Notes: a model not told the origin generated them from the sequence alone. DNA of 64,000 bases from an uncultured Tateyamaria sp. (GCF_947503415.1 NZ_CANNDS010000004.1:186001-250000); one strand, 5' to 3'; counted from the first letter of the stretch, positions 1 through 8,773 are shown. A program made the numbers and translations.

Positions 1-1183
1 CGTCCGTCAGCGCCACGTAGTCCTGCGGGCGTTTGGGGCCGGAAATGGCAGGCACGATGGTGCCCATGTCGAGGTGCAGCGTGTCGGTGTAGATCGGCGC
101 GTAGTCATCGCCGCGCCAGAAGCCGTTTTCCTTGGCGTAGGCTTCGACCAGCGCGATGCGGTCTTCGTCCCGGCCTGTGTTGCGCAGGTAGCGCAGGGTT
201 TCGTCGTCGATGGGGAAGAAGCCACAGGTGGCACCGTATTCGGGGGCCATGTTGGCGATTGTGGCGCGGTCGGCCAGCGGCAGGCGGTTCAGGCCCTCGC
301 CGTAGAATTCGACGAACTTGCTGACCACACCTTTGGCGCGCAGCATTTCGACCACTTTCAGAACGAGGTCGGTGCCTGTGGTGCCTTCCATCATGGAGCC
401 TGTCAGCTCGAACCCGACAACTTCGGGGATCAGCATCGAGATGGGCTGACCCAACATGGCCGCCTCAGCCTCGATCCCGCCGACGCCCCAGCCCAGAACG
501 GCAGCGCCGTTGACCATGGTGGTGTGGCTGTCGGTGCCCACAAGTGTGTCGGGGTAGGCAACCTCGGCGCCGTTCTGGTCATGGTCGGTCCAGACAGTTT
601 GCGCCAGGTATTCAAGGTTCACCTGGTGGCAGATGCCGGTGCCGGGGGGTACCACGCGGAAGTTGTTAAACGCAGACTGGCCCCACTTGAGGAAGGTGTA
701 GCGTTCCATGTTGCGTTCGTATTCGCGGTCCACGTTCATCTGGAAGGCGCGCGGGTTGCCGAATTCGTCGATCATGACGGAGTGGTCGATGACCAGATCA
801 ACGGGGTTCAGCGGGTTGATCTTTTCCGGGTCGCCACCCAGTGCCACAAGGCCATCGCGCATGGCGGCAAGGTCCACAACGGCAGGCACGCCGGTGAAGT
901 CCTGCATCAGCACGCGGGCCGGGCGATAGGCGATCTCGCGAGGGTTCTTGCCACCTTTGGCCCCCCATTCGGCGAACGCCTTGATGTCGTCAGTGCTGAC
1001 GGTCTTGCCATCCTCGAAGCGGAGCATGTTCTCCAGAACCACCTTCAGGGCGGCGGGCAGGTTGGCAAAATCCCCAAGACCGGCTTCGGTCGCGGCGGGG
1101 ATGGAATAGTAATCGATGGACTGGCCGCCGACGGTCAGCGTCTTGCGCGCCTTGGCGGTATCTTGACCAACTGTAATGGGCAT
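1..1183 (-). CDS. acnA: Aconitate hydratase AcnA (partial, N-terminal part)
   Basis: Cytoplasmic [4Fe-4S] enzyme that interconverts citrate and isocitrate in the TCA cycle. Only about 394 N-terminal residues are present; the gene runs off the left edge, so roughly half of a protein of about 890 residues is missing. The product begins [16 protein letters not shown] at the ATG 1181-1183. It carries AcnA/IRP1-type signatures: [35 protein letters not shown], and ATCGFFPID, which holds the first cluster cysteine. The family call is certain. The promoter should lie in the 255-bp gap shared with the divergent DUF1223 gene, where an interrupted palindrome (1287-1304) is visible. No neighbouring TCA-cycle gene is in view. 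Confidence 0.96.
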   Translation of the reverse strand, partial: MPITVGQDTAKARKTLTVGGQSIDYYSIPAATEAGLGDFANLPAALKVVLENMLRFEDGKTVSTDDIKAFAEWGAKGGKNPREIAYRPARVLMQDFTGVPAVVDLAAMRDGLVALGGDPEKINPLNPVDLVIDHSVMIDEFGNPRAFQMNVDREYERNMERYTFLKWGQSAFNNFRVVPPGTGICHQVNLEYLAQTVWTDHDQNGAEVAYPDTLVGTDSHTTMVNGAAVLGWGVGGIEAEAAMLGQPISMLIPEVVGFELTGSMMEGTTGTDLVLKVVEMLRAKGVVSKFVEFYGEGLNRLPLADRATIANMAPEYGATCGFFPIDDETLRYLRNTGRDEDRIALVEAYAKENGFWRGDDYAPIYTDTLHLDMGTIVPAISGPKRPQDYVALTD

Positions 1184-1286
1184 GGGTGATTTTCCTTTCC
1201 TGAAGCGGATGGGGCAACGAATTGTGAGCGTCATGCCCTAATTTCCCGGTTACGATCAACCGCAATTGGGGGCTCTGCGACGATTT

Positions 1287-1304
1287 TGTATACCTTTGCA
1301 TACA
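1287..1304. promoter_or_regulatory. Candidate operator, TGTAT-N8-ATACA
   Basis: The arms TGTAT and ATACA are separated by 8 bp (TGTATACCTTTGCATACA), lying 104-121 bp upstream of the aconitase start. TGTATAC half-sites resemble operators of some GntR-family repressors. Assignment to a regulator is inference; the site could equally serve the divergent DUF1223 gene. Confidence 0.3.
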
Positions 1305-1438
1305 GTTTCCGTGCGCATTCACGTGATCGGGCTGTCACATACGCTCAACAAACCTTGATTGGCGGTTTGCGAAAGTCTTTCATAATTAAGCGGAGTAACT
1401 CGCAAAACTCCAAACCATACAGGTAGTGCGCCGTCTTG

Positions 1439-2131
1439 ATGTCCCGTTTGATCCCCGTTGCCTTCGCGGCAATCGCAAGCCTCGTCACACCTGCGGTGGC
1501 GCAATCCCCGGTGGTGGTGGAATTGTTCACATCACAGGGGTGTTCATCCTGCCCACCGGCAGATGAATTGATGCATGAGCTGGTCAAGCGGGATGACGTT
1601 ATCGCACTGGCTTTGCATGTCGACTACTGGGACTACATCGGCTGGAAAGACGAGTTCGCGGACCCGGCCCATGCCGAGCGTCAGCGCGGCTACGCCGTCG
1701 AAGCGGGTCGCCGATCTGTCTACACACCTCAAATGATCATCAACGGGCGCGCTGATATCGTCGGCGCACGGCCCATGGAACTGGCCAAGCTGATTTCTGA
1801 TTATTCGGCCGAGACGACGCCCGTCACACTGGACCTCACGCGAAGCGGTGACAGTGTACGGATCGTGGCGCAAAGCAGTCAGGCCAACGGGCCGCTAGTG
1901 GTGCAAATGCTGCGTTATACTCCGGAACGCACCTCACGCATCACCCGAGGAGAGAATGCGGGCCACACGATCACCTATGCCAATGTCACCGAGGACTGGA
2001 AAATTCTGCAGGAATGGGATGGTGTCACCGATCTGAGCATCAACGCAGATGCGCCGGGTGATAAGCCGTTGGTGGTGATGGTGCAAAAGGGTCTGAGCGG
2101 GCCTATCGTGGCGGCAGCTCAACTCAGATAG
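1439..2131 (+). CDS. DUF1223 family secreted thioredoxin-fold protein
   Basis: A 230-residue protein with an N-terminal signal peptide ending near VAQ (residue 22). A thioredoxin-like motif follows at once: VELFTSQGCSSCPPADEL, with the CxxC cysteines at residues 35 and 38. This arrangement, together with HVDYWDYIGWKDEFAD and YTPQMIINGRADIVG, is characteristic of DUF1223. The protein is probably periplasmic and may act on disulfides, but no substrate is established. An in-frame TTG lies one codon upstream (1436); the ATG at 1439 is preferred. It is monocistronic and convergent with the acyltransferase gene, overlapping its 3' end by 8 bp. Confidence 0.88.
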   Translation: MSRLIPVAFAAIASLVTPAVAQSPVVVELFTSQGCSSCPPADELMHELVKRDDVIALALHVDYWDYIGWKDEFADPAHAERQRGYAVEAGRRSVYTPQMIINGRADIVGARPMELAKLISDYSAETTPVTLDLTRSGDSVRIVAQSSQANGPLVVQMLRYTPERTSRITRGENAGHTITYANVTEDWKILQEWDGVTDLSINADAPGDKPLVVMVQKGLSGPIVAAAQLR

Positions 2132-3038
2132 CCGCCTTGGCTTTGCGTTTATCGGCACGCCAGCGGCGCGCAACCCACAGCCACTGATCGGGATGTGACA
2201 GGATACGCGCGCCAATGCTGTCATTCATGGCCTGCGTCATGGTTTCCGGGTCGCTATGTGGGATCGGGGCTTCCATCACGCATTGAAACGACAGCCCGTC
2301 ATCTTGCCGAATGCCGTAGAAGGGGATCAGCAATGCGTTGTACCGAAGCGCGAGTTCAGCGGCAGAAATGGCCGTGTGCGCAGGCTGACCCAGAAACTCA
2401 AGCACCGGCGCGCGTTTTACGTGCTGGTCAAACAGTAAGACCAGTTGTCCCCCGGCCTTGAGATGCCGAACGAAGCCGGACGTGCCTTTGCGTCCTTGCG
2501 GAAAGACCGGGCCGCCGAACGCCTGCATCGTGCGGACGTAATGCGCGTTGAAATACGGGTTGGCCATATCGCGATAAAGCCCGCCGACATCGAATCCGCG
2601 CCCCACAAGCGCGGCGCGCACCGCTTCATAGTTCCCGAAATGACCGGTGACCAGAATGACAGGCTGCCCGGTTTCGGCAGTTTCTTTCAGCGCCTCATAG
2701 CCGGGACCATCGATCTGCGCATCTTTTTGTCGGGCCAGCAGCGCGCGTGTCGAGTAATTCTCGATGAGGGTGCGGCCCGTGTTGTTCATGCTGTCGCGCG
2801 CAATGGTTTGGTGCTCCGCGTCGGATAGGTGCGGCAGGATGAACGCCACATGTTCCTTTGCGCGCCGCTGGAATCCGGCGACGGGCCCGACAATGCGCGA
2901 CATGACCCAGCCCATGAAGGGCACCCGCAAATGATAGGGCAGCGCCAGCGCCGCGCCGATAGATGCCCGGGCAAAGGCATTCGTGGCGAGATATGTCAGC
3001 TTGACGCGCCAAGGCATGTCTTCGGGATCGTATCGCAT
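2124..3038 (-). CDS. Lysophospholipid/lipid A acyltransferase (LpxL/HtrB family)
   Basis: A 304-residue inner-membrane acyltransferase of the lauroyl/myristoyl-transferase family, which adds secondary acyl chains to lipid A or related lipids. The catalytic H-x4-E motif is present (TGHFGNYEAV, His133/Glu138), followed by FPQGRKGTSG and LFDQHVKRAPVLEFLG, typical of the family. The start is the ATG at 3036-3038 (MRYDPEDMPW). A longer in-frame start at 3095 would overlap the upstream gene and is less likely. The gene follows the DMT transporter gene by 25 bp on the same strand, so they are probably co-transcribed. Substrate specificity (lipid A versus ornithine-type lipids) cannot be read from the sequence. 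Confidence 0.88.
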   Translation of the reverse strand: MRYDPEDMPWRVKLTYLATNAFARASIGAALALPYHLRVPFMGWVMSRIVGPVAGFQRRAKEHVAFILPHLSDAEHQTIARDSMNNTGRTLIENYSTRALLARQKDAQIDGPGYEALKETAETGQPVILVTGHFGNYEAVRAALVGRGFDVGGLYRDMANPYFNAHYVRTMQAFGGPVFPQGRKGTSGFVRHLKAGGQLVLLFDQHVKRAPVLEFLGQPAHTAISAAELALRYNALLIPFYGIRQDDGLSFQCVMEAPIPHSDPETMTQAMNDSIGARILSHPDQWLWVARRWRADKRKAKAAI

Positions 3039-3063
3039 GGATGTCCGTGTTTCGTTTGGGCTG

Positions 3064-3927
3064 TCACCCAGCCCGTGTTTCCCGATGCCAGACATAAATC
3101 CCGGCCCCGGCGATCACAAGCGCGCCGATCAGGGTCGCCGCGTCGGGTCGTTCATCAAACAGCACCAGACCCCAAAGCACGGCAAAGATGAGGCCCGTGT
3201 AGTTGAACGGCGCGAGCAATCCTGCCTCTGCCTGCGACAAGGCGCGGATCAACATCAATTGACCTATCGTGCCGAAGAGACCGATCAAGGCAAGAAGCCC
3301 GATCGCCTGCACGCTCAGTGGTGGCATATAGAACGGTACGACGCCGCTGAGGATCACCGACCCGACCAGTCCGGTGTAGAAAAGCGAGGTCCAGACGTCT
3401 TCATCCGGGCCAACCCGGCGGGTGATAAGCGTGTAGCTGGCAAAGCAAAATGCCGCAATCAGTGGCAATAGTGCTGCTGGTTGAAAGACATCGGTGCCGG
3501 GTTGGATCACGATCATCGCGCCGCAAAGCGCCACGAGAATTGCGCCGATGCGGCGCGGACCAAGAGCTTCACCCAGGAACAGAGCACCGCCGAGGGTGAT
3601 AAGAACGGGGTTCAGCGACATGACGGCGGTGGCTTCGGCAAGGCCGATGCGACCGAGGGCTTGAAAGAAAAAGAATGTCGCGAGCATCAACAGGATGGAG
3701 CGGGCGATCTGCAATTTCGGGTATTTGCTGTGCGCCACGGACTTCAACCGCGGCGCGACCAGAACAAGTACAATGAGCATCTGGCCTGCATATCGGGCCC
3801 AGAGTGCTGGCAGCGTACCGGTGATCGGTGACACAGCCTTGACCGTTACGTCCATCAAGCCAAAGCAGAAGATTGCAGCAACCGCCAGCAAGATGGCACG
3901 GGACGGGGCGGAGGCAGTTGATGTCAT
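3064..3927 (-). CDS. EamA/DMT superfamily transporter
   Basis: A 287-residue integral membrane protein with about ten predicted transmembrane segments in two repeated EamA halves. Examples are AILLAVAAIFCFGLMDVTVK at the N-terminus and LIGALVIAGAGIYVW at the C-terminus. DMT members are mostly exporters of metabolites or amino acids; the substrate is unknown. The RSILLMLATFFFFQALGRIGLAEA region is typical of this family in alphaproteobacteria. It starts at the ATG 3925-3927 and lies just upstream of the acyltransferase gene on the same strand. Confidence 0.88.
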   Translation of the reverse strand: MTSTASAPSRAILLAVAAIFCFGLMDVTVKAVSPITGTLPALWARYAGQMLIVLVLVAPRLKSVAHSKYPKLQIARSILLMLATFFFFQALGRIGLAEATAVMSLNPVLITLGGALFLGEALGPRRIGAILVALCGAMIVIQPGTDVFQPAALLPLIAAFCFASYTLITRRVGPDEDVWTSLFYTGLVGSVILSGVVPFYMPPLSVQAIGLLALIGLFGTIGQLMLIRALSQAEAGLLAPFNYTGLIFAVLWGLVLFDERPDAATLIGALVIAGAGIYVWHRETRAG

Positions 3928-4123
3928 TGGAGGCGCTTACGCGGTGCCGTAGCGGGTGTCGAGGGACACCGCCACCAGGATTGATGACAGCGGTTTGTGT
4001 GAACTGGGAACAGTGGCGAAGCGGTTGCGAGGGTTCGAAGGAATTCGACGGGCTGACAAACGGGGTCAGGTATCGAGGGTTTGAAAGGGTGCAGCCATCG
4101 ATCCCGACACACTCTTGCGTGTG

Positions 4124-5197
4124 TTACTCTCCCTCGGTGAGCAGCATCAGTTCACCTGTCGCTTCCATGTCCCGAATGGCTCTGATGATGTTGCTCATGG
4201 CGTCGTCTGTTTCGGACGTTTTTGGCGTCCCGGCCTCTTGCACCTCTTCGCGCAATTGATCGGCCATGCGGGCGGACATGTTTTCCAGGATGAACTCGAC
4301 CGAGCTCTCCAGACCCATTGCGGGTGCGCCGGAAAATGCGACAATCAGGTCCTCTTGTTCGACCATACGCAGGATACGCGGCACATCGCGGGGCGCGACA
4401 CGGGTTGGAATGTTTGCGAAGGTGAAGATCGCCTTGCGCACGGCTGTGGCGAATCCTTCGTCTTCTTCTTCTAGGCCTGCCAGCATCTCGTCGCGGGTGG
4501 TGGAGGTCGAGGAGTTCAGAATTGCGCCAACCCGTTCGACAGGGCCATTGTCAAATGCCGCAATTGGTTGTGCTTCCATCTGACTGGCAAGCGACAGGCC
4601 AATCCGTTCGACGGCCTCCGGTGTGACTGCCCCGGTTTGGGACACCGCGTATGTAATGGAGCGTGCGCGGGGCCCAGGCAGACGGCCCAGAAGCTCTGCG
4701 GCCTTGCTGACATCAAGTTTGGAGAGCATGACAGCGGCAATCTCGACGCTTTCTTCTTCGAGCACGGGAAGCAATGTGCCTGGCCCCATATCGCGAATGC
4801 GTTGCCACGGATCCCCGCCGCGTTTAACGCCGGCTTCCTTGCGCAAGCGAGCGGCGGTTTGCGCGCTGATCTTGCCATCCAGCACGTCCAGTGCGCCAGC
4901 CATGCTGCCCGGCAGGCTGAGGCCGATGCGTTCAATTTCTTCAGCAAATTCCGCAGCGACGGATTGCAATGTGTCGCGGTCGACCATGCGCATGGAGCCC
5001 ATGGCCTTCGTCAGATGCGCCTGCAGCTCATCTGGCAGTTCTTCAAGCGGGATGTCCGCACCGTCGTTCAACAACAGCCGCACCACAATGGCGGCTTTGG
5101 CCCTGCGGGACAGGCCCGCGGCACTGCGGATCGACGAAAATCCGCCGCCTGACTGCACGGGGGCAGGGGCGGCGGAGAAGGGAACCAGTTCGGTCAT
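4124..5197 (-). CDS. fliG: Divergent flagellar motor switch protein FliG
   Basis: A 357-residue protein with the FliG three-domain order. The C-terminal torque-helix region is well conserved: ENMSARMADQLREEVQEAG (305-323) corresponds to the canonical KNMSKR.AEMLREDLEALG segment, and IFTFANIPTRVAPRDVPRIL corresponds to the M-F-x-F-E-D motif. The middle-domain EHPQ motif (FliM contact) is replaced by ESVE (149-152), and a proline/glycine-rich N-terminal tail of about 20 residues is present. FliG normally sits at the base of the flagellar motor. No other flagellar gene lies in the window, so this copy is isolated. The ATG at 5195-5197 has a GAGGCAGG Shine-Dalgarno; a TTG at 5209 is the rejected alternative. 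The gene follows a TPR-protein gene on the same strand by 72 bp. Confidence 0.82.
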   Translation of the reverse strand: MTELVPFSAAPAPVQSGGGFSSIRSAAGLSRRAKAAIVVRLLLNDGADIPLEELPDELQAHLTKAMGSMRMVDRDTLQSVAAEFAEEIERIGLSLPGSMAGALDVLDGKISAQTAARLRKEAGVKRGGDPWQRIRDMGPGTLLPVLEEESVEIAAVMLSKLDVSKAAELLGRLPGPRARSITYAVSQTGAVTPEAVERIGLSLASQMEAQPIAAFDNGPVERVGAILNSSTSTTRDEMLAGLEEEDEGFATAVRKAIFTFANIPTRVAPRDVPRILRMVEQEDLIVAFSGAPAMGLESSVEFILENMSARMADQLREEVQEAGTPKTSETDDAMSNIIRAIRDMEATGELMLLTEGE

Positions 5198-5269
5198 GTC
5201 CTGCCTCAAAACGATATGTCACCGTCTTGGCAGGCAAAGGTTGAGAATCCCTCAACCGGGACCAATGGA

Positions 5270-5875
5270 TCAATAGTTGAAGGTGATGCCGCTTTCGATG
5301 GCTTCCCGCAGGCTTGTCTCGGCCCATGTGCCGGCTCCGTCGCGCTTCTGGATCTCGCGCAGTTGCGTCAATGCGGCAACTTTGTCGCCCTCGACCACTT
5401 TTCCCTGGCCCATATAGGATCGTGCCAGGATGTTGTCGGGGTTCGTATCAATGGCTTGCTGGTAATAGACATTCGCCAGCTCCAATTGCCCCATCTTGCG
5501 GGCGGTGAAGCCGCGATATGTCAGCACGCGATCCTCGGCCTGATCAGGCATTTGATCAAGCACGGTGATCGCATCCTGGTAACGGCCCGCATACGCCAAT
5601 TCGCGCACGGCTTTGTAAAGCTCATCCGCATCCAGATAGGATGTCTTGTCGGGCCGCACGCACTTCCTGATGTCCGCATCCCACACACCGTTCACGGGCT
5701 GTGAAAACCGGACATATGCATTTTTGTCCGGGTCCCATTGGCGGGCTTGCAGACAGTTCTGCGTCGTTTCGGTCTTCTTGGGCTTGGCGTTGTCATCGCT
5801 GCCCGCTGCGAACCCGCCGGTTGGCAGGGTCAAGGGCAAGGCAATAGCCGTGGTCAGGATCAGGGTTCGCAGCAT
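5270..5875 (-). CDS. Secreted tetratricopeptide-repeat protein
   Basis: A 201-residue protein with a signal peptide (MLRTLILTTAIALPLTLPTGGFAA). An N-terminal segment contains two cysteines (CLQARQWD, RKCVRPDK), and TPR-like helices follow between about residues 80 and 190, for example LAYAGRYQDAITVLDQMP and MGQLELANVYYQQAIDTNPD. It is likely periplasmic and a protein-interaction module. No enzyme motif is visible and the exact role is unknown. The start is the ATG 5873-5875. It lies directly upstream of the fliG-like gene, but a shared function cannot be inferred from position alone. Confidence 0.75.
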   Translation of the reverse strand: MLRTLILTTAIALPLTLPTGGFAAGSDDNAKPKKTETTQNCLQARQWDPDKNAYVRFSQPVNGVWDADIRKCVRPDKTSYLDADELYKAVRELAYAGRYQDAITVLDQMPDQAEDRVLTYRGFTARKMGQLELANVYYQQAIDTNPDNILARSYMGQGKVVEGDKVAALTQLREIQKRDGAGTWAETSLREAIESGITFNY

Positions 5876-5952
5876 CTCAGCTCTCCGTGTTGCGTTCGAT
5901 GTCAGGACAACCCGGTGCCACCGCGCTTTATGCGATCACGAGTTCGTGAACA

Positions 5953-6117
5953 TTACCCGGTGGTGGACACACAGCTGTTGCTGTTGGCGTCATAGGTTGT
6001 CCCCGCAGCACATGACATGGCCTGCTTGTCTTTGGCGCCATAGTTGCATCCCATGGCCAGTGTGAGGGTAGGGGCGAGGGTGAGGGCCAGTGCCACCATG
6101 ACGGTCTTGGTCTTCAT
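5953..6117 (-). CDS. Small secreted cysteine-containing protein
   Basis: A 54-residue protein starting at the ATG 6115-6117 (MKTKTVMVALALTLAPTLTLA), with a clear signal peptide. The mature peptide of about 33 residues has three cysteines (MGCNYG, MSCAAG, NSCVSTTG) in a pattern reminiscent of small chitin-binding or lectin-like peptides. I do not recognise a defined family. A longer in-frame reading upstream has no signal peptide at its start and is rejected. It sits between purB and the TPR gene on the same strand. The function is unknown; an envelope location is inferred from the signal peptide. Confidence 0.6.
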   Translation of the reverse strand: MKTKTVMVALALTLAPTLTLAMGCNYGAKDKQAMSCAAGTTYDANSNSCVSTTG

Positions 6118-6240
6118 CGGTCGTCTCCTTTTGCTTTTGCGTGCCGTAAGGGTAGGGCACCTGCGCCAATCTGCAAAAGGAAAACGTACTTGGCGCATCA
6201 AGATGCGCCTTACTGCCTGTTCGTTCGTCAAGCATAGTAA

Positions 6241-6259
6241 GGCGGAGGTGTCCTCCGCC
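6241..6259 (-). terminator. Stem-loop downstream of purB
   Basis: A perfect 8-bp stem GGCGGAGG/CCTCCGCC with a TGT loop, 8 bp beyond the purB stop. On the minus strand it is followed by TTACTAT rather than a strong U-run, so terminator strength is uncertain. Confidence 0.5.
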
Positions 6260-6266
6260 CCGCACG

Positions 6267-7574
6267 TCAATCTTCGGCGAACACCCGGGCAAAGATCGTG
6301 TCGACATGCTTGGTGTGGTAGCCAAGGTCGAACTTTTCCTCGATCTCTTCCGGGCTGAGGGCGGCGGTCACCTCTGGATCTGCAAGAAGCTCTTCTTTGA
6401 AGTCCGTTCGGTGTTCCCACACTTTCAGCGCATTGCGTTGCACAAGTGTATAGGCGTCTTCGCGGCTCACGCCCGCTTGGGTCAGGGCCAGCAACACCCG
6501 CTGGCTCATCATCAGGCCGGGGAATTTGTTCATGTTGTCGAGCATGTTTTCAGGGAAGATCAGCATCTTGTCGACAACGCTCGTCAGGCGCGCGAGCGCA
6601 AAGTCGAGCGTGATGGTGGCATCGGGGCCGATCATGCGTTCAACGGACGAATGACTGATGTCCCGTTCGTGCCAGAGCGCCACGTTTTCCATGGCAGGGA
6701 TCACGGCGGCGCGGACCATGCGGGCAAGACCGGTGAGGTTCTCTGTCAGCACGGGGTTTTTCTTGTGCGGCATCGCGCTTGAGCCCTTTTGGCCCATCGA
6801 GAAGAACTCGGCCCCTTCCAGCACTTCGGTGCGCTGCATGTGGCGGATTTCGATGGCCACGTTTTCGATCGACGACGCGATCACACCGAGGGTGGCAAAG
6901 AACGCAGCGTGGCGGTCGCGGGGGATCACCTGCGTGCTGATGGGTTCCGGGACAAGGCCCAGCTGATCGCAGACATGTTCTTCGACCGCGGGGTCGATAT
7001 TTGCGAAAGTCCCGACAGCACCACTGATGGCACCGGTGGCAATTTCGGCGCGGGCGTCGCGCATGCGGGACAGGTTGCGGTCCATCTCGGCATAAAAGCG
7101 GGCGAAGGTGAGGCCCATGGTGGTGGGTTCGGCATGAATGCCGTGGCTGCGACCAATGCGCGGCGTGTCCTTGTGTTCATAGGCGCGGCGTTTCAGGGCG
7201 GCGAGCAGTGCTTCGATATCCGCGATCAGGATGTCGGCGGCGCGCGTGAGCTGGACATTGAAACAGGTGTCGAGCACGTCCGACGATGTCATGCCTTGAT
7301 GGACAAAACGCGCCTCGTCGCTGCCGACATGTTCGGCAAGGTGCGTGAGGAAGGCGATGACGTCGTGCTTGGTGACGGCTTCGATCTCGTCAATGCGGGC
7401 GACGTCGAATTCGACATCCTTGGCTTTCCACACGGCTTCGGCGTTTTCGCGGGGGATCACGCCCAGATCGGCCATGGCGTCGCAGGCATGGGCCTCGATC
7501 TCGTACCAGATGCGGAACTTGGTGGCCGGGTCCCAGATCGCAACCATGTCGGGGCGGGAATAGCGTGGGATCAT
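6267..7574 (-). CDS. purB: Adenylosuccinate lyase
   Basis: A 435-residue cytoplasmic enzyme of purine synthesis. It releases fumarate from SAICAR and from adenylosuccinate. The fumarase/aspartase signature GSSAMPHKKNP is at 264-274, with the catalytic serine loop just before it. GRSHGIHAEPTTMG carries the conserved histidines 144 and 147, and HQGMTSSDVLDT is typical of PurB. The length matches the compact bacterial/alphaproteobacterial form. The start is the ATG 7572-7574 (MIPRYSRPDM); a longer upstream reading is non-conserved. The gene is divergent from a small secreted-protein gene (81-bp gap). Confidence 0.97.
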   Translation of the reverse strand: MIPRYSRPDMVAIWDPATKFRIWYEIEAHACDAMADLGVIPRENAEAVWKAKDVEFDVARIDEIEAVTKHDVIAFLTHLAEHVGSDEARFVHQGMTSSDVLDTCFNVQLTRAADILIADIEALLAALKRRAYEHKDTPRIGRSHGIHAEPTTMGLTFARFYAEMDRNLSRMRDARAEIATGAISGAVGTFANIDPAVEEHVCDQLGLVPEPISTQVIPRDRHAAFFATLGVIASSIENVAIEIRHMQRTEVLEGAEFFSMGQKGSSAMPHKKNPVLTENLTGLARMVRAAVIPAMENVALWHERDISHSSVERMIGPDATITLDFALARLTSVVDKMLIFPENMLDNMNKFPGLMMSQRVLLALTQAGVSREDAYTLVQRNALKVWEHRTDFKEELLADPEVTAALSPEEIEEKFDLGYHTKHVDTIFARVFAED

Positions 7575-7655
7575 AGGGCACCTTTTTGTGACTGTCGGAT
7601 ATGTTGCCGCGTCCTTAGACTGCGGCCCGAAGAACGACAAGATGAAGGCCCCGAC

Positions 7656-7988
7656 ATGAGACGCTTTGCCCTGCTGCTTGTGCTGTGCGCATCCCCTGCA
7701 ATGGCCGAGGAATGGGTGCCGATGACCGGGGGCGAGATTCGCGCGGCGTTGACGGGGCGGACACTGGTTTACCCGGACACGACGCAGGATTTTCGCGTGT
7801 CTGGTCGCACACTCTACATCCACAAGGGACGCGAAAGCTGGGGCTATTGGCGCATCGAAGATGATCAGTATTGCAGCCAGTGGCCCCCCAACGACCTGTG
7901 GGCGTGCTATGGAATGGATCGGAAGGGCGAGGCCCTGCGGTTCGTGGGGGACGGCGGCGATATCACGGAAGCAACCTATGCCGACTGA
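7656..7988 (+). CDS. Small secreted protein of unknown function
   Basis: A 110-residue protein with a signal peptide (MRRFALLLVLCASPAMAEEW). The mature domain has two cysteines in a W-rich segment (YCSQWPPNDLWACYGMD) and the pattern TLYIHKGRESWGYWRI. It resembles small conserved hypothetical proteins of Rhodobacterales that read as one beta-rich domain. No function can be assigned. Its stop overlaps the start of the downstream DUF6314 gene by 11 bp, which suggests translational coupling. It is divergent from purB. Confidence 0.65.
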   Translation: MRRFALLLVLCASPAMAEEWVPMTGGEIRAALTGRTLVYPDTTQDFRVSGRTLYIHKGRESWGYWRIEDDQYCSQWPPNDLWACYGMDRKGEALRFVGDGGDITEATYAD

Positions 7989-8391
7989 ACGGACGCTGGC
8001 GGATTTCGCCGGACTATGGGTGATTGAGCGGGCAATAGTGCCGCGGCAAGGATCGGCGGCTCAGTTCATGGGCAAGGCGGAGTGGACGCCCACTGCGGAT
8101 GGTCTGGACTATATCGAGACGGGTACACTTCACATGGAGGGTGCGCCCCCGATGCAGGCGGAACGGCGGTATCGATGGACACGTGATCTATCGGTCTACT
8201 TCGATGACGGCCGGTTCTTTCACAAGGTACCGGCGTTCGGTGGGCGTACACCTCATTTTTGCGATCCTGACACATATGTCGGGACATATGACTTTGGCGA
8301 GTGGCCGGATTTCACTGTGTCATGGGATGTGCGCGGACCGCGCAAAGACTATCAGATGATCAGCACCTTTACGCGTCGGGCAGACCCTTGA
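7978..8391 (+). CDS. DUF6314 family protein
   Basis: A 137-residue protein starting at the ATG 7978 (MPTERTLADFAGLWVIER). It is a lipocalin-like small beta-barrel: the start (LADFAGLWxIxR), the central ERRYRWTRDLSVYFDDGRFFH segment and the C-terminal GPRKDYQMISTFTR motif match DUF6314. It is predicted to be cytoplasmic, with no signal peptide and no known ligand. The start lies inside the upstream secreted-protein gene (11-bp overlap). It is convergent with the DUF6455 gene; the two 3' ends overlap by 23 bp. Confidence 0.75.
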   Translation: MPTERTLADFAGLWVIERAIVPRQGSAAQFMGKAEWTPTADGLDYIETGTLHMEGAPPMQAERRYRWTRDLSVYFDDGRFFHKVPAFGGRTPHFCDPDTYVGTYDFGEWPDFTVSWDVRGPRKDYQMISTFTRRADP

Positions 8392-8626
8392 GCGCTTCCG
8401 TGTTCGGACAAAACAGCGGGGGGGCATCCAGATGCAGGACAGTGCGTTGCAACGCGGCGCAGGCGGCGGGTTCCGGGCAGGCGGTGCATCGAAACACCAT
8501 GTTGCGGATCATTCGTGCGCGCGCAGGTGTGGGTGCCTCGTCTGCGCCGACAACGGTCTTGCCAAGCCGGTCCATCATACCGGTCATCAGATCCGCACTT
8601 GGGGCCATTCGATCAGCCAATCCCAT
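8369..8626 (-). CDS. DUF6455 family protein
   Basis: An 85-residue protein (MGLADRMAPSADLMTGMM...) with conserved cysteines in MVFRCTACPEPAACAALQ and PPLFCPNTEALKGL, the signature of DUF6455. The cysteine cluster could bind metal or an Fe-S cofactor, but this is not established. The start is the ATG 8624-8626 with a GGAGAAC-like Shine-Dalgarno. An FNR-type box lies 58-71 bp upstream, which suggests oxygen-responsive control. It is divergent from bioY. Confidence 0.72.
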   Translation of the reverse strand: MGLADRMAPSADLMTGMMDRLGKTVVGADEAPTPARARMIRNMVFRCTACPEPAACAALQRTVLHLDAPPLFCPNTEALKGLPDA

Positions 8627-8683
8627 CGGTGTTCTCCTTGTACTCGTTGACGGAGATGGTCGCAGGCCGGTCCGATCACTGCA

Positions 8684-8697
8684 TTGACCTGCATCAA
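8684..8697. promoter_or_regulatory. FNR/FnrL-type box TTGAC-N4-ATCAA
   Basis: TTGACCTGCATCAA matches the Crp/Fnr-family consensus TTGAY-N4-RTCAA used by FnrL-like regulators in Rhodobacterales. It lies between divergent genes, 58 bp from the DUF6455 start and 77 bp from the bioY start. Which gene it controls is not shown by the sequence; the distance would suit either promoter. Confidence 0.65.
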
Positions 8698-8773
8698 TCC
8701 CTTTGCGCTTGCAGAAAGATGTCGTGGTTGGCACAACATCCCCACTTCTTTTTGTCCCGACAGGTGAGGCCTC

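Noticed and set aside
74-1189. Long open frame on the plus strand opposite aconitase
   Set aside because: It is the antisense shadow of acnA; the minus strand encodes unmistakable aconitase motifs.
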